64,000 bases of DNA from Symsagittifera roscoffensis (lineage: Eukaryota > Xenacoelomorpha > Acoela > Convolutidae). The stretch lies in contig NC_087063.1 in NCBI RefSeq assembly GCF_963678635.1, positions 79,441,617 through 79,505,616 on the forward strand. The letters run 5' to 3'. Positions 22,551-33,256 of this stretch are shown in pieces. Numbering within the stretch: position 1 is the stretch's first letter; each line of letters opens with the position of its first letter. Under the pieces are notes generated by a model, which saw only the letters and a list, made by a program, of their open reading frames with translations, was not told where the DNA came from and did no database searches. The position numbers and the translations under genes are program-made.

Positions 22551-24359
22551 TATACACAACTGAACCTAAATACTTTTGTCCAGATTATGGACACTTCAAT
22601 CAAAAAATCAACAATTGCTGCCTAATTTTTTTATGTTTTCTTTTGCTTTAAAAACAGCTTAGGAGCAAGTGCCGAAAAAATTTTTTAGTGTGTTTTTGAT
22701 GATTTGTTACCTGATTGTTGCTCTTTCGAACTTTGAAGTTACTGTTCATTCCTAAAGTTTTAAAATGACTGGCGAATATTTTTTTCAAATTGTAATGCAG
22801 AATTTTCAGACTTGGAGAAAAAAATCTCTGATCCTCTACTTTTTGTTTCATTCAGGTAGAACCAAATTAAATTCGAGCCCAATCCAGTTACATAATTAAA
22901 GAAATGAAAAAATCGATTTGAACACTTGGTCAAATTGAGTATACAAAACTTTCCCAAACCATACTTAACTGATTCATTCGTAAACTTTAACGTTTAATAC
23001 TAGTCTGGAAAAGATTCTTTATCATGTCGGTGCAAAGTTTGAAACTCATCTAAATTCAATGAACTTTGAGCATTGCGCGACTATATAATCATAGCCAGCT
23101 GTAATGAGTGTTGTTTTTGGTTGTAACATAGTCGTAATTTCTTGCAGAAAAAAATTCTGCATTTCATGGTTGCAAAAAGCAACTCAGTGATGTCATTTTT
23201 AAGTTTGATTCTCTGTAATGGATATGAACCAATGTTGATTTGTGTTTTTGCTTAATTCTAACAAAAAACCAAACTTCTTTTTTTCATTTAGTTCAATTGC
23301 AGATTGTTTTTGAAATAACACTGTAAAATTTAAGTTTAAGATTTTTTGCTTATTCATTTGGGTCTATCAAGTTTTCATCAATAATAAAATCAGGTCTTAA
23401 TAGAGTGATAGTTTTTGATTGTATCTCATGTTTCCCTGTAATACTGAAACTAGGATTAACGTTTTCCTTAATTTAGGTTTCCTCAGAAAATCCTGATCTC
23501 ATTTTAAGTGCGATGGGATTTTGTTAACCCAGTGTTCAAGCGGCCGCTCATTTTTATCAGTTTTTTTTTTCTGAAGACAACAATTACAGATCATAAGAGC
23601 TCGAAAAGCTTCGATTACAAAATGTTTTTTAAACTTTTTCTAATATTTTTGTTAATATATTTTTTCTTGTCTCTGATCAAATCTTCACTAACAAATTGAA
23701 AGACACTAATTATTATTTGTGTATAAGTTGGTTCTTAGGAGTAATTCATTCAAGTAAAAAACCTTCCTTGTTAATTGCAAACTTGTATATGAACACAGAG
23801 AAGCTGAAAGTTTTTTTTGTTCATATGGAAAAAAAAATTAACGTTTTTCTTAAACAGGTTTTATGTCAAACTCATGAAACAAAACAAAAACTTATGATTT
23901 GAAAGTTAAAGATTTATTTTCCTAATCTCAAAGAACCTCATAATTTGCTGATCAGTTTTTTTATTTTTGTTCACAAATAATAATATTATTTGAGCAAATA
24001 GCAAGGAAGGTATCTCGATTACTCTCAAAAAATCAAATAAACAATGCAAGAACAAATCACTTCATATGAATCTGATGAGACGTACCTTGTATAACGATAG
24101 AACAGAAAAAATAATGCACAGTAAGTTTCACTTAATTGCTGAGGCTGAGCAATTGGGATTTTCAATGATTTGGTCATATATAATAAAAAAACGGGATTAT
24201 CACAGGATGAAACTTGACCTTAATGAACTATAATTTTTACTTACTCATAGAAAACTCGATTCTGTAAAAATTTCTAAGCATTAGGTCCAATGCTGTATAT
24301 GTTCATCTTCATAGTCGTAGTCAATAATCAGTTGTAATTGAAGTAGTGAATGATGTAAA

Positions 24360-25545
24360 TTGAACTTAATGAGTCATGTTAAATGGCTTGACGCAAAAAA
24401 TGACGGAAGTTTTTTATCAAAGTTTTTAATTTTGAGCAATTTTCTTCTCATCATGAGAAAAAGTTTTTTAATTATCAATATCAGATAAAACAAAATTACC
24501 TCGATGAGCCATACTACATTTGCTGAAACAAATTATACGATTTGTATTTTTTTCAGACTTGGATTTTCTTCTCGAGCGTTTTTTTTTCATTTTATGTTGA
24601 TTCTTCTGACCCAAAAAGATAATAATTCTTGAGATAACAGATAATTTAACTTGACCTTGATGAAGCATGCTGCACATGAGGGTAGAAAATTTAACCAAGT
24701 CATGTATTAGAAACAGTTTTTGTTTGATGCTGAGTTAACGTTCTAATTATAATCAAAAACCATAATTGAGATTTAATATGGTTTTGATGAGACATATTAG
24801 ATATGATGAGGCAAAATTCGAACAATGGTTTTTTTCAAATATAATTTTTGCTTATGAACAATTTTTGTTTTATACCCGTATTCAAAAAATCAAAAGTTTT
24901 TGTGATAAAAGAGATGTAACATGACGCTGGTTATTCATGCCACATCTTATTAGGCAAAAATGAAAAATGCATAATTTTTTAAACATAGTTTTTGATGCTG
25001 ATAATTTCCATTTTCGAAATTTTGGTCCAAACCTTAACTTTTGAGGAGACAAAGTAGATGAGGTCAACTGAGCTCTTTATGAGTCTTACTGTTTATGATG
25101 AGGCAAAACTTGAACAGCGCATAACTTTAATTTTTGTCAGTAATAGGTTTCAATGGTGAGCAATTTCTGAATTCATACCTGTTGCCCGTTTTCAAAAATT
25201 TAAAAATTATTGACATATATGATGATGTAACATGGCCATGATGATTTGTTCTACATATGATGTGGCAAAATTTGAAGATCACTCTCTAGCTATCGTTTCC
25301 GACCCTGGACAATTTTTTTGCTCGTAACAGTGGTCGAAAAATTAACAGTTAATGAGATATCAATTGATGTATTATGGCCTTGTTTAGGCATGCCTTATTT
25401 GATGCGGCAAAACTCGAACTGTGCATAATTTTGCAAACATCGTTTTTGATAGTGAGCAATTTTTGTTTTTATTCCCATGTTCAAAAATCATTACTTATTG
25501 GGATATAAGATGATAAAGCTTCATCCTGATGTTTTTTATACTTCA
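24360..25545 (-). repeat. Right-tip tandem array (~140 bp units)
   Basis: About eight or nine units of the same family as the left-tip array but in the opposite orientation. The ATGAGTCAT/GATGAGNCAT word followed by ATGAGGCAAAAT is seen near 24370, 24503, 24650, 24790, 24925, 25067, 25233, 25375 and 25520. Units in this arm are more regular than those on the left, and spacing is about 140 bases. The array stops near 25545, giving the right limit of the palindrome. Confidence 0.65.
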
Positions 25546-25560
25546 TATGATGACGAAGAA

Positions 25561-26133
25561 CTTAAGGCAGATCTCCATCAGTTTCTTAGTGAATAAAAGG
25601 TGGACGAATGTTAGACAAATCTGGCGGAAAAAGTTCCAAAATAATGTGTTAACAATATGAAAAAAAAACTTTCTGTAGTTTTTTATGACCATCAGAAATA
25701 TATTTAAGAGAATACTGTTACGGCCAAAAATTCACCACACTGAATTGAGCTGTAAAGTTTTCTGAACAAAAGCAAACTATCCGGGAGTTAACAATTTGGA
25801 TTGAAAAATCGGAATAACAAAGATCTTGCCTCAGTTCAACTTGGAAATAATTATAGACAGAATAATTTCGCCGCTTAAGCATTAAAATCGCGAAATGTAT
25901 CACGTTTTAATTATTTCATCAAAGTTATGTTAGCAGTTTTGTGAAAGAGTAGTTTTTCTAACGACTTTTGGGGGCCAGGAAATTATTTGGTCTGAAAATT
26001 TGAACTAGTGCAAATTGAAACGTCAGAGCTTTGTGAATTGTTAGATACGTTTGATCAGATCAGAGATGAGTGATAATAACAATCTTCAAAAATAGACGTA
26101 AATTTTTATTGGTTGCAAAAAAAAGAATTGTAG
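25561..26133. other. Intergenic, nothing recognised
   Basis: AT-rich sequence between the palindrome's right end and the first GPCR-like segment. The upstream part of that gene (start codon, 5' exon) could lie here but cannot be identified. Confidence 0.35.
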
Positions 26134-26190
26134 CGTTGCCTTGCATGTGCAAAAATCACCATAAATTTCGAGTCAAAAGCGCATTGGCTT

Positions 26191-26437
26191 TTGAGTCGGC
26201 GCAAAAATTTAAGCGCTATAATAGCTTACTGTAATCAGCTGCCTGGATTATTGCTTTTGATACTTCTGAATCTGTACTTTCTACTTGTGGTCTATAATAA
26301 TGAAGATCTGCACAAGTTGGATTTCTTTTTGATCAGCGTGCAGACCTTCAGTGATCTAATGCTGTCTGGGGTCCTTGGCTTGATATTTTATATTCTGGAT
26401 ACTTGGGCTTCTTTGATTCAGTTCTGTGGTTCTACTG
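26191..26437 (+). CDS. Class-A GPCR-like segment: TM1-TM2 (putative exon)
   Basis: The frame encodes a hydrophobic TM1 (LLLLILLNLYFLLVVY), a short polar loop (NNEDLHK) and TM2 (FFLISVQTFSDLMLSGVLG), followed by a tryptophan (DTW) and a cysteine (QFC). The asparagine of TM1 and the aspartate of TM2 (the SDL box) are 28 residues apart, the same spacing as the conserved N1.50 and D2.50 of class-A receptors. The W and C fit extracellular loop 1 and the start of TM3. The frame is open from about 26134 with no ATG, so a 5' exon or a decayed start is implied; TAATCAG just before 26239 is a possible acceptor. The hydrophobic code stops being receptor-like after about 26440. The 3' donor is unclear (candidate GT at 26426, 26429 and 26438, all phase 1). 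Confidence 0.45.
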
Positions 26438-27075
26438 GTCTGCTTAAACATGAACCCTTAAATAATCGGCATTACTTCATATTTCAGTCAAAATTTCTAG
26501 GCTCGAGCACTTCTGTACAATATACTGTGCAGCATCCGATTTAGACACGGATGCCATGTTAAACTCTGTCGAAAAACTCAATAAGCATGTTTAAAAAAAT
26601 ACGACACCGTCACAGAAGACACCAAAAGAAGTCCCGCCAGTTCGCAAAATATACAAAAAAAACACAAGTTCTCAAAAGTCCAAAGACACCAATTATACTG
26701 ATATGAAAAAGTTAACTGAAATGTGGACTTATCTATGAAGCCGCGTTGAGGCAGATTATAGAAGTTGGGATATATTCTGCGACGATATTTTGCCTATTCC
26801 AAGGAAAGCAATTATATAGATTCTTGAATCACATGAATGAACGCTCATTTCATAATAAAAAAATCAATTTCAGAAAAGTCCACTGAGTTTTTACTTGAAT
26901 GCTCCCACAAACAAAAAACTTAAATTCGGTTGACTAATTTGAAACCGATTTTATACCTTTCTTAAGACTTGAGAATAAGAATCGCACTACCCCTGAGATG
27001 GCGGCCCTCAAAACAAATAATGGAAATTTTTTTGTTGTACAAGAGATTAATTTGTTTAAAAAATTGTATTTTCAG

Positions 27076-27225
27076 GCAAACAGAGTAGAACGAAAGAAAA
27101 AAAACAAAGCATGTAAAAGACATGAAAACGAAAGAAAAAAAATAAAAGATTTGAAACGGCAGCGTTTATATATAATGTGTAAATATCTTGAATGTGTTTA
27201 TAATCAGACTTTTGGGCCTTATTAA
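27076..27225 (+). CDS. Possible bZIP-like basic exon (weak)
   Basis: A TTTTCAG acceptor-like site at 27069-27075 is followed in frame by about 49 codons. These start ANRVERKKKNKACKRH and are very rich in Lys/Arg, with N..AC.R spacing loosely like a PAR-type bZIP basic region with one residue missing, then KIKDLKRQ. No leucine zipper follows before the stop (QTFGPY, stop). AT-rich sequence readily encodes lysine runs, so chance similarity is quite possible. Confidence 0.2.
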   Translation, partial: ANRVERKKKNKACKRHENERKKIKDLKRQRLYIMCKYLECVYNQTFGPY

Positions 27226-30200
27226 GATTGATTGGTAAAAAAAATCTTGAGTATTTTTGCAGATACTACAGATTTGAAAAATTATTGTTTTGCCTGTTTG
27301 TATTAAAAAGGAATCAGTTCCAATTTACCAAAAATGCGTCTCCTCATTTAATGCCTTTTCTTTAAATCACAATTTTTCATACAAAAATCTACTTTTTTAT
27401 AATTTGTTGTTTTGATATTGGATTTTTTAAAATTCTAGGGTAATTTTTTGCATTTTTTATGCTCATTGTTTCAAGAGGGTCCTTTTTTACATCCTTTTCA
27501 ACTCTAACTTTAAACAAAATAAATTAATTTTTTGTCTTGCTGGCTGCCTAAGTTTTGCTTTTTGCTTTTATTAAACGGAGATATAGAGAAAATAAAGAGA
27601 AAATTGTGCGGAGATATAGAGAATTGTGATCGAAATTCAATAACCACCACCGCTAAAAAAGTTAGTATTTTTGTAAAAATTTTATTTCTAAGTAAATTAT
27701 CTTGTCAAGTTTCGGTCAAATGAATACAACTGAATTTAAGGTGAAGCTCGAAAATTTACAGAAATTGTTGGAAAATATCTGCTATATTACCAACATCCAA
27801 CAGAAAAACTCACAAAATAGTCTGAACATCCAAACAAAAATAACTATTTTTTCCGTTGCACTGCTACGGAAGTAACATCAATTCTAACAGAAGTTACACG
27901 TCCCTTTAGCATTTTTCATTTATTCGACAGCAACAGTCCAACGCTTTATGTTTTGATTGCCCAAAATCTAGAAAAAATTGTAACAATAATGGCAAATGTA
28001 CTTCCATTTTGTGCTTTAGCTCTCAAGACATTTAGAAGACATTTAGAAGTGGAGGCAGAAAACAAAAGATACTTTGAAAATTTTTGTATAGCGATAAACA
28101 TAGATTAGTAACGGCAGTTGATCTATAATTATAGTTGAAGTGTTCATCTACAATAATAAGCATAGATTAGGTAAGGCATTTTTGATCGTGGAGGACCATA
28201 TCATTCTTTTATTGAGAACCAGAGAACAACAGTGAAAATGGAAAGTTTCGTACGTGGTTTGCAGTTTTCAGGTTAAACACAATAAGTACGTCAGTTTCTG
28301 ATCGGGAACCCAGCTGCAACTTGGCAACAAATAAAAGATCACTTATTTACCAATTACCTATGTTTTGAAAAAGAATATACTGTAACAGCTTAAAGTTGAC
28401 TTGTAATTCATTTGGAAATAGAAGGCGTAAATGAAAACAATTAGTAAATCAAGTCAGACTATCGGTGTTTGCTTTAGACACAGAGATTACAAGGATCAAA
28501 ATCGGAAACCACTAAAAATCGAGTAATATTTTCAGACAACTAGAAAAGGAGATTTATGCCCCAAAAAGAGAGTAGTTATAACAATCGTAAAAAAACTTCA
28601 ACCACAGAGGTTGTGATAGCAGATCATAATCTTCATGTCTTCGGCATTTTAATGATAGAAGAAAAAAATACAATACATTTTGATCTCAATATTTTGGAAA
28701 AAGTAATAGAAATTTCAGTCATAGAAATTTTTACCAAAATTTTGAGAGTCTTCAGACCTTTTGTAGCGCCATTTCGAATAGCTAAAATCGAAACAGGGAA
28801 AGAAAAATTTCTATTGCTGATTGAAATAGAAGATCAATTGCGAACAAAAAAAAACAACATCAAAATAGACCCCACGACTTTGAGTTAACATTTCAACCAA
28901 ACAAGTCCCCTTTGGAGAAAAAATATAACAACGGTTTCGACAACCATAATTTAGAAACTCCTGGAGCAATGTGCTGTCTTTCGAATTATGATACAATTCT
29001 AAAATACAAATTATTGTTTTTTAAAACACAATCAAAAATAATTGTTGTTAATTGATGAAAACTTAAATTGTTGAGATATACTGATTATAATGCTAGATTT
29101 GATTTCAAAAACGATTCTTCAGTAAAAAAAAGAGCACGCGTTGAGACCAAGGAAGGATCTATCTAAACTAATTATTGTAGGCGTGGCGTTTCTTTCTGAT
29201 TCAAAAAAGGCTATCGAGTTCTCAGTTCTTAAATTTAATCTAAAGTACATCCAGGAGTATCAGTCGCTATCAGCAGTATAAATCGAAAAATATATTTGTT
29301 TTTAAGCGTTTCTCATAAAGTTTTTTTTGGGGCCTATTATAACTCTTGCACCAAAATCAATGTAAATTGTTTCCTTTTCACCGGCAGAAATGTGTTTTAA
29401 AAAAGGAATATCATTCGAATTTCATAATTTACAATGACTAACAAAAAAAAGCTTTCTATAAATTAACACATACTGTAATAATGACAAAAAAATTATCAAC
29501 CATGTTCAACAATCCTAAAATGTCGGAAGTCGTGATACCGAAACGCTCCATATGCAAAAATTTTGTAGACTTTTAAACAGATTCAAAACAACCTACAGCG
29601 CTGAAGATAAATGTGTTTCATTAAAAAATTCAACTGAGATTCACAATATCCTTTAGGCAAACAAGCAAAAGGCCAACAATTTTTTTTTCAATCGTTACAA
29701 CAAAGAAAAAATCAAAGAAAAAAAAATAAAGAAAAACTAATTAGGTTATACTAAAAAATGGAAACTAAAAAATGACTTTAACAAGAAACTAGAGGTTTTA
29801 AACCTCAAATCAGATCTATTTTCTAACGCCCGTTGTACAGATAAACCAATCCATGAGATCCAGAAGAAATTCGGCAAGAAATAATACTACTGTATAGAAG
29901 AAAAAAGTTTTACTCACTCGATGTAAAACCGTCAATTACAACTATTAATAAAATTTTCTTAGAAAATGAAGGAGTAAGTTCGGAAAACAAAAGTAATCTA
30001 GGTTTAACGAAGACAAATTTCCTGTTTACGGAACAAAGACTATCTCGAGCGTAATTAAAACTTAAAAAAGCCTAATAATTTGGTAGAACAACTAGGTAAA
30101 GCTTGAATCAAAAGTGGAACCGCAAAAAGACATCAAGTGGGATCCGAATTCTATAACCCAAATCGATTATTACCAAAACGAAACATAGCGAAGCTCCCTA

Positions 30201-30695
30201 TCGATGCGAGAAACTAACACTCGATAACTGGTTTCAGCCAATTTTCAACCATTGGAAACAATAGGATTGCTCAAAAATAAGCTCAAAACTGTTTTTTTTT
30301 GGCACAATTGATTTAAATTTATCATTTTATCAAGTATCCTCAAATGTGGAACAACAAAAATTAATAATTTATAAAGAAAATGGTTGAAACGAAGCATCTC
30401 GATACGAGGTTTTCTCAGATCATTTGGTCGACCTAAGTTCTTGATTAGTATGACAACACAATTTGCACCTTTTAAAAAAAATCAAATAGTAACCTAATTT
30501 GAAGATACTTGGATACAAAAAAAAACTGTATAACAAACTTCTACATACTCAAGGTATTCATTAATTTTCTGAAAAAATCAGAACCGACAGCCCAACCAAA
30601 TTTTTTTTTCAGATTTGAGAACAAAACTGAGGAACGAAAAAGAACAAAAATTAGACAAACTTTTACGAGAATTTTTGGTTGTTTAGTGTTTTGTA

Positions 30696-30697
<2 letters not shown>

Positions 30698-30746
<49 letters not shown>

Positions 30747-30756
30747 TATATATATA
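30698..30756. repeat. (TA)n microsatellite
   Basis: About 22 TA dinucleotides, one GC interruption, then a further short TA run. Open frames through it on both strands (YIYIYI-type peptides) are artefacts. Confidence 0.97.
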
Positions 30757-31664
30757 AAAGTTTAACTTGTCGTCTCAAAACCTTTTCTGCTTTTAAAGGA
30801 AATGATTCAGTCTAAAAATTGACAACAGATCAGGAAAAACTATACGACTTAAAGTTAAAATTTTTTCCAGACATAGATTTAAACATACTAGTCACATGTA
30901 GATTCACAGGTATGCTTTTCATGTCCATGGAGATTCCTGCTCAATAGGAATAGGCTGAAAATTGGTACAATGATTCGCCGAATGGAAGCTTAACTGTGTA
31001 GTTTGAGCTTTTCAAACATATGTACCTTACTTATCAGGTTCACCATATCCAATATAATTTCAAACTGATTGTTTAAATGAAGTTTTCCATAAATACATTT
31101 TCAGAACTGAAAAGGGTTCTGAAAAGAAAAAAAACTAGCGTGCCAGACAATTCAAGTAGGAACGTAACAGTTAAGATTTTAGACAAAGTAATTACACGGT
31201 GTCGCTTAATTCAAACTAAAGAAAAATAACTTGATGAAAATGTCCAAGTTAACTAAAAAGAAAAAACTTCCTTACTAACTGATATTAGATCTTGCTTCAT
31301 AAAAATATCAGCTATAAACCAATTTCAAAGGATTCATAAAATAATACCACCCATTACTATAAAAGACAAATACTGAGTCATGATTACGCTGAACCGTCTT
31401 TTGAATTGAATAATAACTCAACGCATTTTAGGAACTATCAGACCACTTAGAGAGTTAAAAATCTACCAATTTTTATGTATTTTGAAACTGAGTTTGAAAA
31501 AAAAGACACGTGACAAGAACTTGACTTAAGCTTTGAAAATGCATATCTACTAAATTTTGTGAGCTTAAAATTATTAGGAAACATCCTCTGCATAGAACAA
31601 ACATCAGACAATCCCGAAGTGATTGAAACAAAATCTGTTGCTTGAGTTTTTTGTCTCTAAAGTT

Positions 31665-31925
31665 TTATCAGCTGGCGCATTCAAATCAACAAGCAAGTCA
31701 TGTTGGTGAAAACAAAACTATAGCAAAAATTAAACATTTTTCTCTCGCCCAGGCATGTACAACTGGCTATCACAGTTGATAACAGAATGTCTTGATTGCC
31801 AAAAAATACTCAACCGTCACATTTTAAAAGAGGCCACATACGAGACAGGGTCGATTATAAAATCTTTCCCTTTTACACTTTAAACATTGATCCTAAAAGA
31901 CCAACTATTCTTTCATAAAAATGTA
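31665..31925 (+). pseudogene. LTR-retroelement integrase fragment (HHCC zinc domain)
   Basis: Conceptual translation gives an integrase N-terminal zinc-binding module. LAHSNQQASHVGENKT supplies the two histidines, and after a one-base frameshift near 31740 PGMYNWLSQL and ECLDC supply the two cysteines (positions about 31750-31805). The following FPFYTLNIDPKRP resembles the start of the catalytic core (the F..I.ID.KGP pattern of Ty3/gypsy-type integrases), reached by another frame change near 31875. Integrases insert retroelement cDNA into the host genome; this copy is broken by frameshifts and stops and cannot be active. I could not trace the D,D,E core further. The assignment to Ty3/gypsy rather than another LTR group is tentative. 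Confidence 0.6.
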
Positions 31926-33120
31926 AAGAAACACTGTTTAAAAAAATAGATTTGATCTACTGTTTTCATCCAAATAAATCCAACAGCTGAATTTATAGCT
32001 TTTGAAACAAATAGATCTTTAGCAAAATATCAAACTCGCATTTATTATCTTTTCAAAACACATGGTCCTTAAATAGCAGATTCGCCATGGACTATTGGTT
32101 AAGCAGAGATTTAAAACAAACATCTAGTAAATCATTTCAGAGTTTTTTTATTGAAAAACTAAATTTTACTGGATTGACATAGCCGCGGTATTTGGTTTCG
32201 CTCATGATACCAGCGCTAATGCAAGACTGGGCCAACTTACTAAATTTTTTTAGGACAAACATTTTAAAAATCAGTTTATTAAGAACTAGACTTAGTTTGA
32301 AACTCAGATTCAATGTGCACTTCGGTATTTTGTACAAAATTTCCATTGCACAGACATTTATTTTTACAAACATCCTCAAATAAAATTCTTCGACCACAGT
32401 TGAAACCAAGAATCGCTCAGTCCTTGCTTGAAAGAGAAAATCAAAATACATACATCTACAATACGGCATGCAAAAAAGCTTTTAAACAAATGCAAAAAAT
32501 GAATTAGTAAAATACTTTGTTCTGATACAACAGTCATACGAACTATTCCACAAAATTTATAACAATCAAGGAATAAAATTGTCATTGCTAAATAAATCAA
32601 AAATTAATTTCAAAATCCAATGTGTTCATCGGAAAATTTACTTGTCAAAATTATTTATAGACGAGAACATAATATCTAATAAAGGAATTGAACAAAACAA
32701 AATTTTGACGAATTCAGACTCGGGGTTTCAAGAAATTAACACAACAACTTCAAATCGACACTTATGCCCAAAAAATGTTAAAGAAGAAAAATTTCAACCC
32801 CTTTTCATCTGATTAATGAAAATATTAATAGCCTCGATAAAATTTCGTTCATTCAATCCATATCAGGACATTACTCCCTAACTAGACATAAATTGCATTG
32901 AGTTTTTTCAGTAAAATGGTTTGGAAAATTTGATTACCAAATAGGTAATCACGAAAAGGTTGCAAATTTGTTGTTGTTTTTCTGTTTTTCAGTACTATTT
33001 AACCCCCATTCAAAAAAGCTGTTGAACACGACGTAATCAAGCACAACTTAGACATTTGGGAATGAAAATACGTAGAAGAGTTGGCAGGGCAAATAACGTC
33101 AAATTGGTAAAACTGTAAAG
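31926..33120. other. No supported gene; probably transposon debris
   Basis: Several short open frames on both strands (about 32137-32812) have no recognised motif. The stretch lies between an integrase remnant and a PolB remnant, so it is most likely decayed transposon sequence. Confidence 0.3.
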
Positions 33121-33256
33121 TTGCTAAATTTTTACAATCATATCATACGAAGGACTTCAATAGTTTTTTCGAGTAGTTTTGATATCAGTTGTAGGAAAAC
33201 TTTAGCAAGTTCAAGGAAACTCTATCCATTGATGAGAAATTACACCAGTAGTACTG

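Larger units (their letters stand above)
14940..25560. mobile_element. Giant imperfect palindrome, foldback-like candidate element
   Basis: The left half of this region is matched, in reverse-complement order, by the right half for nearly its whole length, at roughly 65-80 percent identity. Matching blocks seen by eye (left with right) include 15640-15720 with 24600-24675, 16190-16330 with 23965-24105, 16400-16500 with 23760-23880, 16800-16925 with 23345-23490, 17130-17210 with 23155-23250, 17660-17745 with 23022-23090, 18235-18300 with 21975-22030, and 19150-19350 with 20130-20335. The outer ends of both arms are tandem arrays in opposite orientation. No coding frame is preserved between the arms and no transposase was recognised. 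Long inverted repeats with internal tandem repeats are characteristic of foldback-type DNA elements, so a non-autonomous element of that kind is my best reading. An inverted segmental or satellite duplication is the alternative. Target-site duplications could not be defined. Confidence 0.6.
26545..31660. other. AT-rich, no intact gene
   Basis: Only short unrelated open frames are visible. A 110-codon plus frame at 28556-28888 has no recognised motif. A microsatellite lies at 30698-30756. Sequence just before 31.66 kb probably includes decayed reverse transcriptase/RNase H of the retroelement whose integrase begins there, but I could not recognise it. If the GPCR segments form one gene, this stretch is intronic. 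Confidence 0.3.

Noticed and set aside
15000-25500. Terminal-inverted-repeat transposon with internal transposase
   Set aside because: No open frame above about 80 codons in the whole interval and none shared between arms, so an autonomous transposon is not supported.
28556-28888. 110-codon plus-strand frame as a gene
   Set aside because: Low-complexity Ile/Lys-rich composition expected in AT-rich DNA; no motif, no splice context, no homologous copy in the window.
30509-30757. Frames with YIYIYI-type tails
   Set aside because: Produced by the (TA)n microsatellite.
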